Source: Mesostigma viride (lineage: Eukaryota > Streptophyta > Mesostigmatophyceae > Mesostigmatales > Mesostigmataceae). From it: DNA of 64,000 bases. The position numbers and the translations under genes were made by a program. Positions 44,007-63,609 of the stretch are shown one piece after another. The DNA is taken from positions 1,869,716 to 1,933,715 of the forward strand of contig RPFO01000059.1 of the NCBI GenBank assembly GCA_009746045.1, written 5' to 3'. The notes under the pieces were generated by a model. The model was not told where the DNA came from and ran no database searches. It saw only the letters and a program-made list of their open reading frames with translations. The first letter of the stretch is position 1, and every line of letters begins with the position of its first letter.

Positions 44007-44960
44007 GAGGGGATTCATAAGTGTTTGCTCAATTTCATAAATTTTACTCAATTTTTCCACATGTGATTAAATCCTTATATTTGTCAATAAAGCAGGGGTC
44101 ATCCAGCCTTCAGACCATGAAAATAGACCACCCACAAAAATTGGGCTCATTCTGAGCTCAAATGGTGACATGTGACAGCATACATGTGCAGTTTTTCGTC
44201 ATTTTCCCCCTTTTCTTACATGAAACAAATATGAATAGTGAACAAATGAACTCATATCAGGCTGGATTCTTGCAGGCAGCATTTATACCATGAAAATAGA
44301 CCACCCACAAAAATTGGGCTCATTCTGAGCTCAAATGGTGACATGTGACAGCATACATGTGCAGTTTTTCGTCATTTTCCCCCTTTTCTTACATGAAACA
44401 AATATGAACAGTGGACAAATGAACTCATATCAGGCTGGGTTCTTGCAGGCAGCATCTAGACCATGAAAATAGACCACCCACAAAAATTGGGCTCATTTTG
44501 AGCTCAAATGGTGACATGTGACAGCATACATGTGCAGTTTTTCGTCATTTTCCCCCTTTTCTTACATGAAACAAATATGAATAGTGAACAAATGAACTCA
44601 TATCAGGCTGGATTCTTGCAGGCAGCATTTATACCATGAAAATAGACCACCCACAAAAATTGGGCTCATTCTGAGCTCAAATGGTGACATGTGACAGCAT
44701 ACATGTGCAGTTTTTCGTCATTTTCTCGGTTATCTTACATGAAACAAATATGAATATTGAACAAATGAACTCAGATCAGGCTGGAAACTTGTAAGCAGCA
44801 TGTAGACCATCAAAATAGACTGTTTACAGCTCAAAAGGTGACAAATGAAAGGAAAACAATGCTGTTTGATGCCATTGCCACTGTTCTCTTGAATAAAACA
44901 TTTTTGTGCGACCGATCATGTCAGGCTGGAAACTTGCAAGCATCAACTGAATCATGAAAC
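44007..44960 (+). repeat. Left arm: TIR plus 173-bp satellite, about five units
   Basis: Units begin ACCATGAAAATAGACCACCC at 44114, 44287, 44460 and 44633, with a diverged one at 44806; spacing is exactly 173 bp. The innermost unit is decayed. Confidence 0.95.
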
Positions 44961-45543
44961 TTCATGATTCAATCTGAGATGAAATGGGATGGCACAAGAG
45001 CAACCCAGGCCATCGACAAGGCACATGTCTCGGCTGCCAGTGGCACGCCACGTACTCTATCAGTCCAGCATGAATATACAATAAGTACTAAGACATCACC
45101 TTCTACTAGAAGCACTGGCTCACTTAATAATACATCAGAAACTAGTATAAGCTTAGCTGGTAAACCAGTCATTGCTCATAGTCCAGTCATTGGAGAAGTT
45201 TGGCCACTGCTGCAATGGGCGGCCGACACCATAGTTGGGCGGAGCTGACACGGATGATGGCACCCACGTGGTCACCGGGCGCCATCGTGGCACGGGCGTC
45301 GTGTTCCCAGACATGGCCAGTGTCGCAATTGAGTTGAGCGCAGCCACCGCCACAGAGACCGTGCCAGAGAAGGGGTCAATGGATGGGAGCCGGCGTCCAC
45401 CAACCTGCACACCACCACCCAGCACATCAAGCCAGCATGCCTTAGGGCACGGTATATGAAGGAATAATCAACAAACCAAACAAATATATCCTATATACTC
45501 CAACAAACTATTCACAAAGGCAGATTATGTTGATTCAAAGAAA

Positions 45544-45874
45544 TCACAATAGGAAAGGACATACCTGGGGAAGTTGCATCTGAGCCAGCATTTGCTGCAC
45601 TTGCGCGAGGGGCGCTACTTCGGCGTCCCCGTCAATTACTCGTGTAGTCGTTGTAGCGGCAGGGAGTGGGAGGCGATAGTGTTGCTGTTGTTGCAGCAGC
45701 TGCTGCAGTTGCTGCAGCACCAGCTGCTGCGGATGCTGCTGCTGTAGCAGCTGTTGCTGCATCGGCGGCTGCAGCAGCTGCTGTAGTTGCTGGTGCGGCG
45801 GCGGCGGCTGCTGCTGCAGCTGCTGTAGGAGCTGCTGCAGCAGCTGCTGCTGCTGTGGCGGCGGCGCCGGCTGC

Positions 45875-45916
<42 letters not shown>

Positions 45917-47716
45917 AGGAGCTGTGAGAGCTGCAGCAGCTGCTGTGGCTGCAGCAGCTGCTGCGGCGGCGGCTCCTGCTGCTGCTGTTGCAAAGGCTGC
46001 TGCTGCTGCTGCATTTGCTGCTGCTGCTGCAGCTGCTGTAGGAGCTGCTGCTGCTGCTGTTGGCTGCTGCTGCTGCTGCTGCTGTTGCTGTTGCTGTTCC
46101 ATCTCCTGCATCTTGCGTTGCAGCTGCGCAACCTCCGCGTTGTACTGCTTGTGCTGGTCCGCGACAGTGCGGCGTAGCTTCGCTACTTCTTGGTCCGAGT
46201 CGCGTTCTTCACCCGAGTCATCGCAGCGTACATATACCGAGCTCGAGGGAGGCCTCTTGTTGCGAACACCACTCGCCCTGGCTTCGGTGCTCGGCTTGAC
46301 TGGCACTTGAACACCGCACTTGGGCTCTGCAGTTGGCTGCTGGCTGTCCGCCTTCACACGCTTGGAGCGTGTGGGGTGAACCAGCTGCGCCTCTGGCACG
46401 CTTTTGTTAGCGCGAGGTTGGCTGGAAGTGGCAGCTGGTGGTGGTGCCGTGGCAGCTGGTGGTGGTGCCTTGCGCTTTGGGAAGTCCTTTACCAAGTCAA
46501 ACTTGACGGCCTCGCCTTTGTTTGTGTAGATCAAGCCACCAGATGTGGCTCGAAGCGCCGCCAGACCTGCGTTTGGCAGGTATTCGCACACAGCATCTAG
46601 CCGGTCGCGCAGGACGGTCAGGTCGCCAACCGTGGCGACAGCACCATCCTCCATGAAGACGGGCCGAAGGGCCTGGGATTGTTGAGCCCAGTTCACGTAA
46701 TATGCTGGGGGATCAGGCGTCAGCTTGGTCCCCCCGCTCTTGACAGCCTTTTCCATCATGTCCTTTCTTCCGTACGGTGTGTTGGCCAGGAAGATCCCCG
46801 CTCCTCCAGGGTACAAATGAAACCCAAGAATTACCTTGGGGAAGAGGGGTTTGCCAAACTCCTTATGAGGGATGGCGACGCGAACCAATTGTCCAACACG
46901 GAGATGGCCAGGGGAGGGGCCATCAGGGGAGGGAAGCCACGTCATAAACGCTGGAGCTTCCGACGCAAGTTGGTCGCCGGACTTGAGGTTCGCTGCATCA
47001 AAGCTGGCGCGCCGTGTCGCACTGCTAGCGCTGCCAGGCATGGCAGCTGCTGCCGGCTGGGCCTCGTCAAGGTTAGCGTGGTCTCCATGTTCTGCACCGC
47101 CTGCACAGGGGGGAGTCGCGGAGTCGGGGGGTGTGAGGAGTCGGGTAGGTCATCGTCCACCACCCCGCGGTCGACTTTTCATCACTCGATTGAACGCCCT
47201 TGCTGGCATCAGCCGGAATTGACGGCACGTCCTCCTTGCTGCGTGCATCTGATTCCTGGGTGGCATGGCCGTCGGTAGTACGAGGAAACACTAGCTTCCT
47301 GCCGGGTGCCTGGTGATGTGCTTTCTCGAAGTCGTCAACGGCCTTGCATCCGGAATCATCCATCAACATGCGCCGGTCTTTGTCGGTGTTTGGAAGAAAC
47401 TTGTTAGCAGCGGACCCCAGGGCCGGGGGGGAGTGCCGACCTCATGATGACCGTTCGAACCCGAAGCTTGGAGATTGGCAACTTTCACGCCACCGGGGTC
47501 ACGGCATCCTGGGCACCACCACTCCTCCCCATTTTTATTCCCGTCAATTGCCTTGACGCAGATCGCGTGAGCAAATAGGTTGCAGCTTTCACCATTTCGG
47601 CCCCGACAGTTGTTGTCTGCCCCATCGGCATGGCCTAAGAGGCAAACACCCGCAGTTTGTCCATAACACAGTCGTTCTGCCCGCAGCCTCTCTGTTTCAC
47701 TCAGATACTCCGCCAT
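45544..47716 (-). CDS. PHD-type zinc finger protein with Gln/Ala-rich tail
   Basis: Starts MAEYLSETERLRAERLCYGQ. Residues 17-71 give a C4HC3 ligand series ending NLFAHAIC ... EEWWCPGC, the PHD order, with wider spacing than usual between the first cysteines. PHD fingers commonly read histone H3 tails. A linker (ANKFLPNTDKDRRMLMDDSG) and a folded-looking region follow (LRVGQLVRVAIPHKEFGKPL to VKFDLVKDFPKRK, about 46480-46910). Then come a basic segment (HPTRSKRVKA), a coiled-coil heptad run (VAKLRRTVADQHKQYNAEVA) and a CAG-type tail read as poly-Gln or poly-Ala by frame. The Gln frame ends plausibly (EVAPLAQVQQMLAQMQL). Two breaks fall in G runs, 47425-47431 and 47126-47131; one base each restores the frame. 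It may help the element bind chromatin (inference). Confidence 0.6.
45683..46100. repeat. CTG/CAG trinucleotide-rich tract
   Basis: An interrupted CTG (plus) / CAG (minus) array inside the C-terminal coding part of the PHD gene, with GCGGCGG variants. It encodes poly-Gln/Leu or poly-Ala depending on frame. Confidence 0.9.
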
Positions 47717-47970
47717 ATCCCCTACAATTTAGCGGACGACGAACTTCATCGTCGACGACGTCATAGGCTGGCACGTTCTCGTTGTGTTCGTGCGCGCATG
47801 CCCTGCAGTGTTTTCTTGGCAGACTAGTGCACGCACCTCCACCCGCGCGCGCGCAAAGACGACGGTCACTGCGCTTTGTTCATTCAAATGCCATTTGCAT
47901 GCGAGGCTCGGACAACGCCGCGGACTGTTTCAGAATTTTTTCACTTTTTGGATGGTCCTTCGTTTCTCGC

Positions 47971-48500
47971 ATGTTCAGCCCAGTTCAGGTTGTACGGTCA
48001 GTGTTGGGGGTCGGTGAATGAGTTCTGAATGGAATTCTCAATGGAATGCCGCAACAGCCCATTTTCATTGAGAATGCAAGTCCTTTTTGCATGTTCAGCC
48101 CAGTTCAGGCTGTACGGTCAGTGTTGGGGGTCGGTGAATGGGTTCTCAATGGAATTCTCAATGGAATGCCGCAACAGCCCATTTTCATTGAGAATGCAAG
48201 TCCTTTTCGCATGTTCAGCCCAGTTCAGGCTGTACGGTCAGTGTTGGGGGTCGGTGAATGGGTTCTCAATGGAATTCTCAATGGAATGCCGCAACAGCCC
48301 ATTTTCATTGAGAATGCAAGTCCTTTTCGCATGTTCAGCCCAGTTCAGGCTGTACGGTCAGTGTTGGGGGTCGGTGAATGAGTTCTGAATGGAATTCTCA
48401 ATGGAATGCCGTTACAGCCCATTTTCATTGAGAATGCAAGACCTTTTCGTTTGTTCTGGCTGTACGGTCAGTGTTGGGGGTCGGTGAATGAATTCTGAAT
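47971..48500 (+). repeat. 120-bp tandem repeat between the divergent genes
   Basis: About 4.3 copies; CAGCCCATTTTCATTG recurs at 48053, 48173, 48293 and 48413. Each copy carries GTTCAGCCCAGTTCAGGCTG and two nested TCAATGGAAT motifs. It sits in the gap between the two start codons (47716 minus, 48604 plus), so a shared promoter or transposase-binding array is plausible. That is inference. Confidence 0.9.
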
Positions 48501-48603
48501 GGAACTCTCATGCGCCGCGCTGAGTCAGCGGAAGATCGAGCCACAAACGAGGCAGGAGAGGCATAATTGGGAGAGGCGTGCCAACATAATTGCGAGAGCT
48601 GCC

Positions 48604-50252
48604 ATGGGCGGTCGTGAAGGTTCAGACTATTGGAGGCGCCGTGACGAATATGGTGGGGGGCGCTGGAATTGGATGTCGTTGGAAATTGAAGAAGACCCTT
48701 GCCCCAGGCCCCCTGTTTTAGCCGGGGATGAGGCAGCTTGCTGGAGAATGTTCGTTGCCGTTTTGGTGTTGCTGCTCTTACGTCCCGACCACCAGGGGCC
48801 TGTCTCGTACAAGGGGAATTGATGCCCAGGCAGCGTCGATTCCCCTTGTACGAGGCCTACAACGTCGTAGTAGACGCGTTGATCATGACGATCAGGTCGA
48901 CCATCTGGATATCGGCAGTGATGACGATGATGATGTAGGTGGTGGGTGCCGCACAGCAGGATTCAAATCATCAGCAACAACAGTACTGAAATACGCCTGT
49001 AATGCCCATGTGATCGCGGCAGAGCTGCGCGGGCGGTGTTGTAAACATAGATGCATACAAGATCCCCAGAGCCCCCTGTCATCCGTTGTAATATGGGAGG
49101 CGGCACGTAGCAAATATTGGGGGCTGTCCTGCAATGAACGCCGGCAGCTGGTGGTGGGGCTCTTTGTCGCTGCCGGCCTGGAGCATGTGACAGTCACCTT
49201 GCCAGAGTTTGGCCGACACCATGGGAAATACGAATGCTCGGTGCCGGTTGTGGCGGAGGTGCTGGTGCATGGGCGACGGCACCACGTGGAGGGGTGCCAC
49301 CATGCGATACGACGCATGTTTGGCATCGCCCACTCCACGTGGAGGACATACATGGCCGTCGCCAAGGCGGCCTGCAAGCGCTAAAGCAAGCATCCGCTGC
49401 AGCATGGGAGGGCATCGAGGTGGGGAAGCCGGTGATGTGTCAACATCCGGGGCTAAAGGACGGCTGCGATCTTCTGTGCAGCCCCCTAATGCCTTTCACT
49501 CCTTTGCTGTACGCGGTGGCCCGCAACATCACCGGCGACTTATCGCCAGACGCCGTGGTTGAACTTGAGTGCTACGGCTCGCACTCGTACACAACGCGGT
49601 TTTCGCCCTTCAGCCCGAGCTCGGCCCATTTCCCCCTGCCCGCCGCCACAAGGACAGGTACCCACACATTTTCAGTGAAGGCAAGCACAATCGTCTTGTC
49701 TTCGTGGCGTGCGGGGGGGGCAAGGTGCGCCGGGTGGGCTTGACAAGCAGTGGCACATTGACGCAGCACACGAAGGATGCTGTTGTTGGGCTCTCGCTCG
49801 ACTGGATTCAGTGGGATGGGTACGGAACCCCGGCGATGGCGGAGAAGACGGCGGTGGGACTTTTCAAATCGCGTGTCATGGACGTGCCAGAGCCGGAATG
49901 GTTGGTGGGGACCCTGGTATGCAAGATATTTTCGGGCCCCAACTCGGGGGAGAAGCGGTATCATGGCCATGTGACGGCCTTTAGTAAGGAGCACGACATG
50001 GCCCATCTGCTATACTCCGATGGCGACGATGAAATAGTGGGATTTGATGAGGTGCAGGCTGCGCTTTGCGCATGCCCCGGTGTGCAGTTGCCAAATCTTC
50101 CACCTGCGAGCATTGCGCGAGGGAAGGCGGACATTACTGAGTGCATTCGCAAGCAGGTCGCCCAGCGGTCCACGGCAATGAAGCAAGCCAAGGCCACCCC
50201 GCGCCACAAGCGCCGGCCTCCCATCATTCCTGATTCAGACTCTGATGACTAG
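48604..50252 (+). CDS. Transposon-borne protein with Cys-cluster module and Tudor-like domain
   Basis: Coding potential begins MGGREGSDYWRRRDEYGGG at 48604 and passes through three frames, so introns or indels are present. About 48950-49384 encodes RGRCCKHRCIQDPQSPLSS, then EAARSKYWGLSCNERRQL and YECSVPVVAEVLVHG, an order (Cys cluster, Arg..Trp..ERR, then Cys and a helix-turn-helix-like part) seen in N-terminal modules of transposase-like proteins. About 49600-50252 is one clean frame, including HNRLVFVACGGGKVRRVGL, a Tudor-like stretch (WLVGTLVCKIFSG, YHGHVTAFSKEHD, LLYSDGDDEIVGF) and an acidic end DSDSDD. The Tudor-like fold (G..V.K.F...V.Y.DGD.E) resembles plant chromatin readers. I see no catalytic DDE triad. 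Exon boundaries are not resolved. Confidence 0.45.
48804..48854. other. Perfect 16-bp stem-loop in the plus-strand gene
   Basis: CTCGTACAAGGGGAAT at 48804-48819 pairs with 48839-48854 around a 19-nt loop. It lies exactly where the first reading frame ends (48822) and the next takes over. Confidence 0.8.
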
Positions 50253-50499
50253 CCTTGCCGCATGTGGCTTTTAATTTTTCATGGCTGCCCTACCTTCTCG
50301 GTGCATGCTTTGCGGCTAGCAGCCTTGTGATCAACACATTCCGTGTCTTATGACCTTGGTTCATAGGTTTATTACATGTCCTTACAATTGGTAGAACATA
50401 TATCAAATGGGATAAAACCATATTTGGGTGAACAGGTTTCATGGCTCATGGCTCATCTATTTTTTTTCAATGGGATATGACGTAAAAGCTGGCAATGTG

Positions 50500-51652
50500 C
50501 ATTTTCTAAATGCTGCCTGCAAGAATCCAGCCTGAAATGAGTTCATTTGTTCACTATTCATATTTGTTTCATGGAAGTTAACCGAGAAAATCACGAAAAA
50601 CTGCACATGTATGCTGTCACATGTCACCATTTGAGCTCAGAATGAGCCCAATTTTTGTGGGTGGTCTATTTTCATGGTCTAGATGCTGCCTGCAAGAATC
50701 CAGCCTGAAATGAGTTCATTTGTTCACTATTCATATTTGTTTCATGTAAGAAAAGGGGGAAAATGACGAAAAACTGCACATGTATGCTGTCACATGTCAC
50801 CATTTGAGCTCAGAATGAGCCCAATTTTTGTGGGTGGTCTATTTTCATGGTATAAATGCTGCCTGCAAGAATCCAGCCTGATATGAGTTCATTTGTTCAC
50901 TATTCATATTTGTTTCATGTAAGAAAAGGGGGAAAATGACGAAAAACTGCACATGTATGCTGTCACATGTCACCATTTGAGCTCAGAATGAGCCCAATTT
51001 TTGTGGGTGGTCTATTTTCATGGTATAAATGCTGCCTGCAAGAATCCAGCCTGAAATGAGTTCATTTGTCCACTATTCATATTTGTTTCATGTAAGAAAA
51101 GGGGGAAAATGACGAAAAACTGCACATGTATGCTGTCACATGTCACCATTTGAGCTCAGAATGAGCCCAATTTTTGTGGGTGGTCTATTTTCATGGTATA
51201 AATGCTGCCTGCAAGAATCCAGCCTGATATGAGTTCATTTGTCCACTATTCATATTTGTTGCATGTAAGAAAAGGGGGAAAATGACGAAAAACTGCACAT
51301 GTATGCTGTCACATGTCACCATTTGAGCTCAGAATGAGCCCAATTTTTGTGGGTGGTCTATTTTCATGGTATAAATGCTGCCTGCAAGAATCCAGCCTGA
51401 AATGAGTTCATTTGTCCACTATTCATATTTGTTTCATGTAAGTAAAGGGGGAAAATGACGAAAAACTGCACATGTATGCTGTCACATGTCACCATTTGAG
51501 CTCAGAATGAGCCCAATTTTCGTGGGTGGTCTATTTTCATGGTCTACATGCTGCCTGCAACAGTCCAGCTTTAGGTACCCTCAGATCTGAAAGATTTTTT
51601 TTTTACTCATTTGAAGACTTGTGAAATTGAGCAAACACCTATGAATCCCCTC
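50500..51652 (-). repeat. Right arm: 173-bp satellite, about six units, plus TIR
   Basis: Inverted relative to the left arm. Unit landmarks (CATGG after CTATTTT) are at 50673, 50846, 51019, 51192, 51365 and 51538, all 173 bp apart. The TIR occupies about 51622-51652. Confidence 0.95.
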
Positions 51653-51655
51653 TGC

Positions 51656-51929
51656 CCTTTCTCTCACCAATGGTCTTTGCAATCTGGGCTGCTCTGCCAG
51701 TGAGGCACGCCAGCAAGGCTGTGTAAACAACCTTCTCTTGCTTGGGTGTAGCCTCCTCAGGCTTGGTAATGACCCCCTCCAGATCATAGGCCTCCATGTG
51801 GGCTTGGAAAAGCTCCTTGGTCTCTCCCCATTTTGGCAGGGAAGAACCATCAAACTTGGGAATTGCCTTGGAACATGCTGGAATAAAAGAGAGGTACTTG
51901 TTTTCCAAAGCAGCAGCAGCAGCAGCCAT
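51656..51929 (-). pseudogene. Copia-C gag N-terminus, cut off by the 7.6-kb insertion
   Basis: Starts MAAAAAALENKYLSFIPACS at 51929 and runs to TIGERKG at 51656. It has the copia Gag opening: F-D-G-S-S-L-P-K-W followed by a helical part. An upstream in-frame ATG at 51950 would lie in the primer site, so 51929 is preferred. Gag continues at 44003 on the other side of the insertion. Confidence 0.9.
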
Positions 51930-51952
51930 GTTGTCAAAGAGAAGCCTCACTC

Positions 51953-51963
51953 CTCCGATACCA
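51953..51963 (-). promoter_or_regulatory. Primer-binding site of Copia-C
   Basis: TGGTATCGGAG on the minus strand directly follows the 5' LTR; it matches most of the standard initiator tRNA-Met complement (TGGTATCAGAG). Confidence 0.85.
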
Positions 51964-52662
51964 TGTTTTCTTTTATGATCCTTCCTTGCAGATCACAGGT
52001 CAAGATCAAGGCTGAGGAAGTGAGAGACTGAGAGACAAAATGTTCACGCAGAAAATTGGCAGCTTGAGATGCCCTTGCTGCCTTTGTTCATTTCATTATA
52101 TAGGCAATTAGGTGGCAAAGGTAGAACTGCCACATGTCAAGCAAGGGTTGCAACACTTCTAGATTCCTAGAATATTTGTTGTGTGATTGCCAGATGGCAT
52201 TTGCTGAAATACAACATAAGGAATGATTGCCATCTGTCAACATGCAAATAACCACTGATCATATGGAACTGCCATCTGTCAATAAACTAAGCAATGTGCT
52301 CTAGGCATTCGCCACATGTCCATGGAATAAAGTATCTAGAATCCTTGTCAGGAATCAAGAAACACTGACGTAAGATCTGACACAACAGTAGTCACTGTAC
52401 CGTGAATCTACCTCATGAACTAGCAACATGTTCAGGCCAGTTGGCATGCCAGTTGTCAGCACAATTGTCACGTGATATGCTGACACACTAGTCTACTTGG
52501 CAAGACCATAGTGCATATAACTTTGGAAGGCCGTATCTCAGCCATTCGTAGTCCAAATCGAGTAGGAAAAAGTGCTACAAGTCCAGCTATTAAATCTCTA
52601 TCAAGCTGACTATATACAAGCACAATGTGGGCAGGGCAGGTGGATACACTAATATCCAGACA
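51964..52662 (-). repeat. 5' LTR of Copia-C
   Basis: A 699-bp direct repeat of 39254-39952, no differences found by eye. Outer flank GGCGG (52663-52667). Confidence 0.95.
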
Positions 52663-52667
52663 GGCGG

Positions 52668-53760
52668 CCAAGGATTGCTGGGCAAATTGATTACATCCTA
52701 GGCCTACGTTTCAGCACATCAATGTCACCGCATTAGAGTGGTCCCGTGGTCACTGCCACAGGCATGCATTTTACCCGTGGACCCCACCACAGTGATACGC
52801 GACACCACATGGTTGCATGTTGGCAAGGGGCGCCTTGACACGCTCGCTCTGGACCCGCCGGCTAGAGCCGGTTTGGGTGGGTCCTCACAACGGGCGGCAC
52901 CCAAATGACGAAGTGCCTCTTCGACTACACGGCAGAATGGGGATACCGGCTTCCTCTACATAAACATCACAGGATGCACCCGGGTCGCCTCCGATGGCAG
53001 CCCGAGTGGCCGGGCTACACCTGGATCAAGAACATTACCTTAGCAGTGGATCACCCATTGGTCGACGAATGGGCCACTGACATCCAACACCTGCTAATGC
53101 ACCGGGCTATCGGGGTTAACTCCCATCTGCACCATCGGTACTCCCACGCGGCGGCGTACCTATGCACCTTCCCAGATGAAGCAGTTGAACACATATTCCT
53201 GGAATGCCAAATCGCAGGGGTTTGGCAATGGTTACTGGGTATATGGGCAAAGTGGATGGCTATTACATCACCACCCACCGTCGCATTATCTACGATCGTT
53301 TTCAGTATCACTGGGACACGGGACGAGAGCCTCACAGCCAACCAGATGGCATGGGTATGGCCTCTTACGACGATGCTCCACACCAGTTGGCAAGTACGCA
53401 ACGAGACCGTCTTCACACTACGCGCTGAGTACACTAGAGGTGGCGTGGTCCGCCAGTTTACATCCTCCTGGAACCTGGCCATGTGTCGGTACTGGCTCGG
53501 TGGCTCCTGGCGACGGAACAACACAAAGAATGGGACCCTTGTCCTAACAATGATGTCCCAAGCCCACTGGAGGTCTTTCATGCACTCATGGGGATGAATA
53601 AGGTCTTTACACTCATGCTGGACGACGAAATATCTTCAGTACAATGGCTACCATGGTCGCAGGCCGCACCTTATTAAATGCGGGCACCCCACTTTAGGCT
53701 CAACTAGGCTTTTGGCTATTTGTTGCATACCTTGGTTACATGGAAATAAAGAACACCCAT
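52668..53760 (+). pseudogene. LINE 3' fragment: RT-associated zinc-binding region
   Basis: The ORF at 52905-53597 has the zf-RVT-like pattern that ends non-LTR RT proteins: AAYLCTFPDEAVEHIFLECQ followed by a Trp-rich helix (VWQWLLGIWAKW) and a variable tail. The usual CPxC pair is reduced to one Cys. Upstream, 52668-52904 continues the degenerate element in broken frames. After the stop, about 160 bases lead to GGAAATAAAGAACACC, a possible 3' end without a clear poly-A tail. The main RT and endonuclease are absent, so it is 5'-truncated, as is common for LINE copies. Copia-C lies at its upstream side. Confidence 0.65.
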
Positions 53761-54680
53761 TCCCTGGAAAAGTGCTTCTGAACATTCCTGTAACCCACAG
53801 CCTGACAACTCCCTTACCCAGACTGCATCGGAATCATTGTGCAGGGATCATAGAATTGTAACAACCAAATGTTACATCCAAAGTTTTCCTACTGTTGATC
53901 TTACTTTGAGTTCTTTGGGACAATTATTTAGAACAGTTATGAGGCTCGAAGTATGATTAGTGTTGGGCCTGCTGAGACTTGTCGAATTATTGTTCTACCC
54001 TCATTGGTCGTGGCCTGATCCACGTGGGGTACTTTGAATGGCCTAGTTCAGTCCGCATTAGATTCTCTGTACGACTTTTGCACCTGGTGGATCTTGTTCC
54101 AGGTCACGGAGATTCTGTAGTGCTGGCCTTGTGTTGTTTGTGAATTTAGAGGACGGGATCTTACCTTGAGTGCTTCCTCCCATTTGATTGGTCCTTTCGG
54201 GTTAGGATTGAGCTGACTCTGCATGCACGATGACTTTTATCCTGTTTGTGGAGGTCGTGGAGAAGAGCGTGCGTGGGAACCAAACCTATGGTGTAATTCA
54301 AGGATTTCCTTGTTTCATCAAGCAATCAACCCTTGCCAAAAGTCAACTAAAACTTCAACAGATAGTCGACTTGGAAACAACTTGTCTGTTGTGTCTAACA
54401 AGGGTGGGGACTCAATCCCCACCCTTGGTTGAAGCTTCATCTTCATTGCTTCTCTGGACGTGAAGTTATCTGTCAAGACTCTAACCCAGGTATAAAGATC
54501 TTTTCACGCTAATGCTTATACTGAGGCTGTTGCAAACACAACATTTTTAGTCGTTACAAGAATAGACATACATGCCCCATATGCGCCGCGCCTTCTCAGA
54601 GCAATCGTGTCCATGCTGCTGAGTTCATTTTCGGCACGGTTTACCACGCTCCCGCACCCATTCTGCTAACAATGGCATGC
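53761..54680. other. Intergenic stretch with a perfect 12-bp hairpin
   Basis: No gene recognised. CAAGGGTGGGGA (54399-54410) and its complement (54416-54427) form a tight hairpin with a 5-nt loop. The end next to 54681 would hold the aconitase 3' untranslated region; no clear poly-A signal was identified. Confidence 0.5.

Positions 54681-63609
<8,929 letters not shown>

Larger units (their letters stand above)
44007..51652. mobile_element. 7.6-kb TIR element with satellite arms and two divergent genes
   Basis: A 7646-bp insertion in Copia-C gag. TIRs begin GAGGGGATTCATA and agree for about 31 bp with one mismatch. The plus-strand duplication is TGC (44004-44006 and 51653-51655). Removing the insert and one TGC restores an open gag frame, which fixes the boundaries. 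Both arms then run into inverted tandem arrays of a 173-bp unit, about five copies on the left and six on the right. The centre carries a minus-strand gene (45544-47716) and a plus-strand gene (48604-50252) that diverge from a 120-bp repeat array. A 3-bp duplication occurs in several superfamilies; TWA (PIF/Harbinger) and CACTA ends do not fit, so I leave it unclassified. Confidence 0.9.
39254..52662 (-). mobile_element. Copia-C, classical Ty1/copia element split by a DNA transposon
   Basis: Two 699-bp LTRs (39254-39952 and 51964-52662), TG...CA ends (TGTTTTC...CCAGACA on the plus strand), duplication GGCGG at 39249-39253 and 52663-52667. On the minus strand the primer site TGGTATCGGAG (51953-51963) fits initiator tRNA-Met, and the polypurine tract AAGGGGGG (39953-39960) abuts the 3' LTR. 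Pol has the ordinary order PR-INT-RT-RH. I found no difference between the LTRs by eye. Without the 7646-bp insert at 44007-51652 the element is about 5.8 kb. It is disabled twice: by that insert in gag and by a 4-bp duplication in integrase. Confidence 0.95.

Noticed and set aside
44007-51652. Assignment of the 7.6-kb element to PIF/Harbinger or CACTA
   Set aside because: The 3-bp duplication is TGC, not TWA, the termini start GAGGGG, not CACTA, and no diagnostic transposase domain was found.
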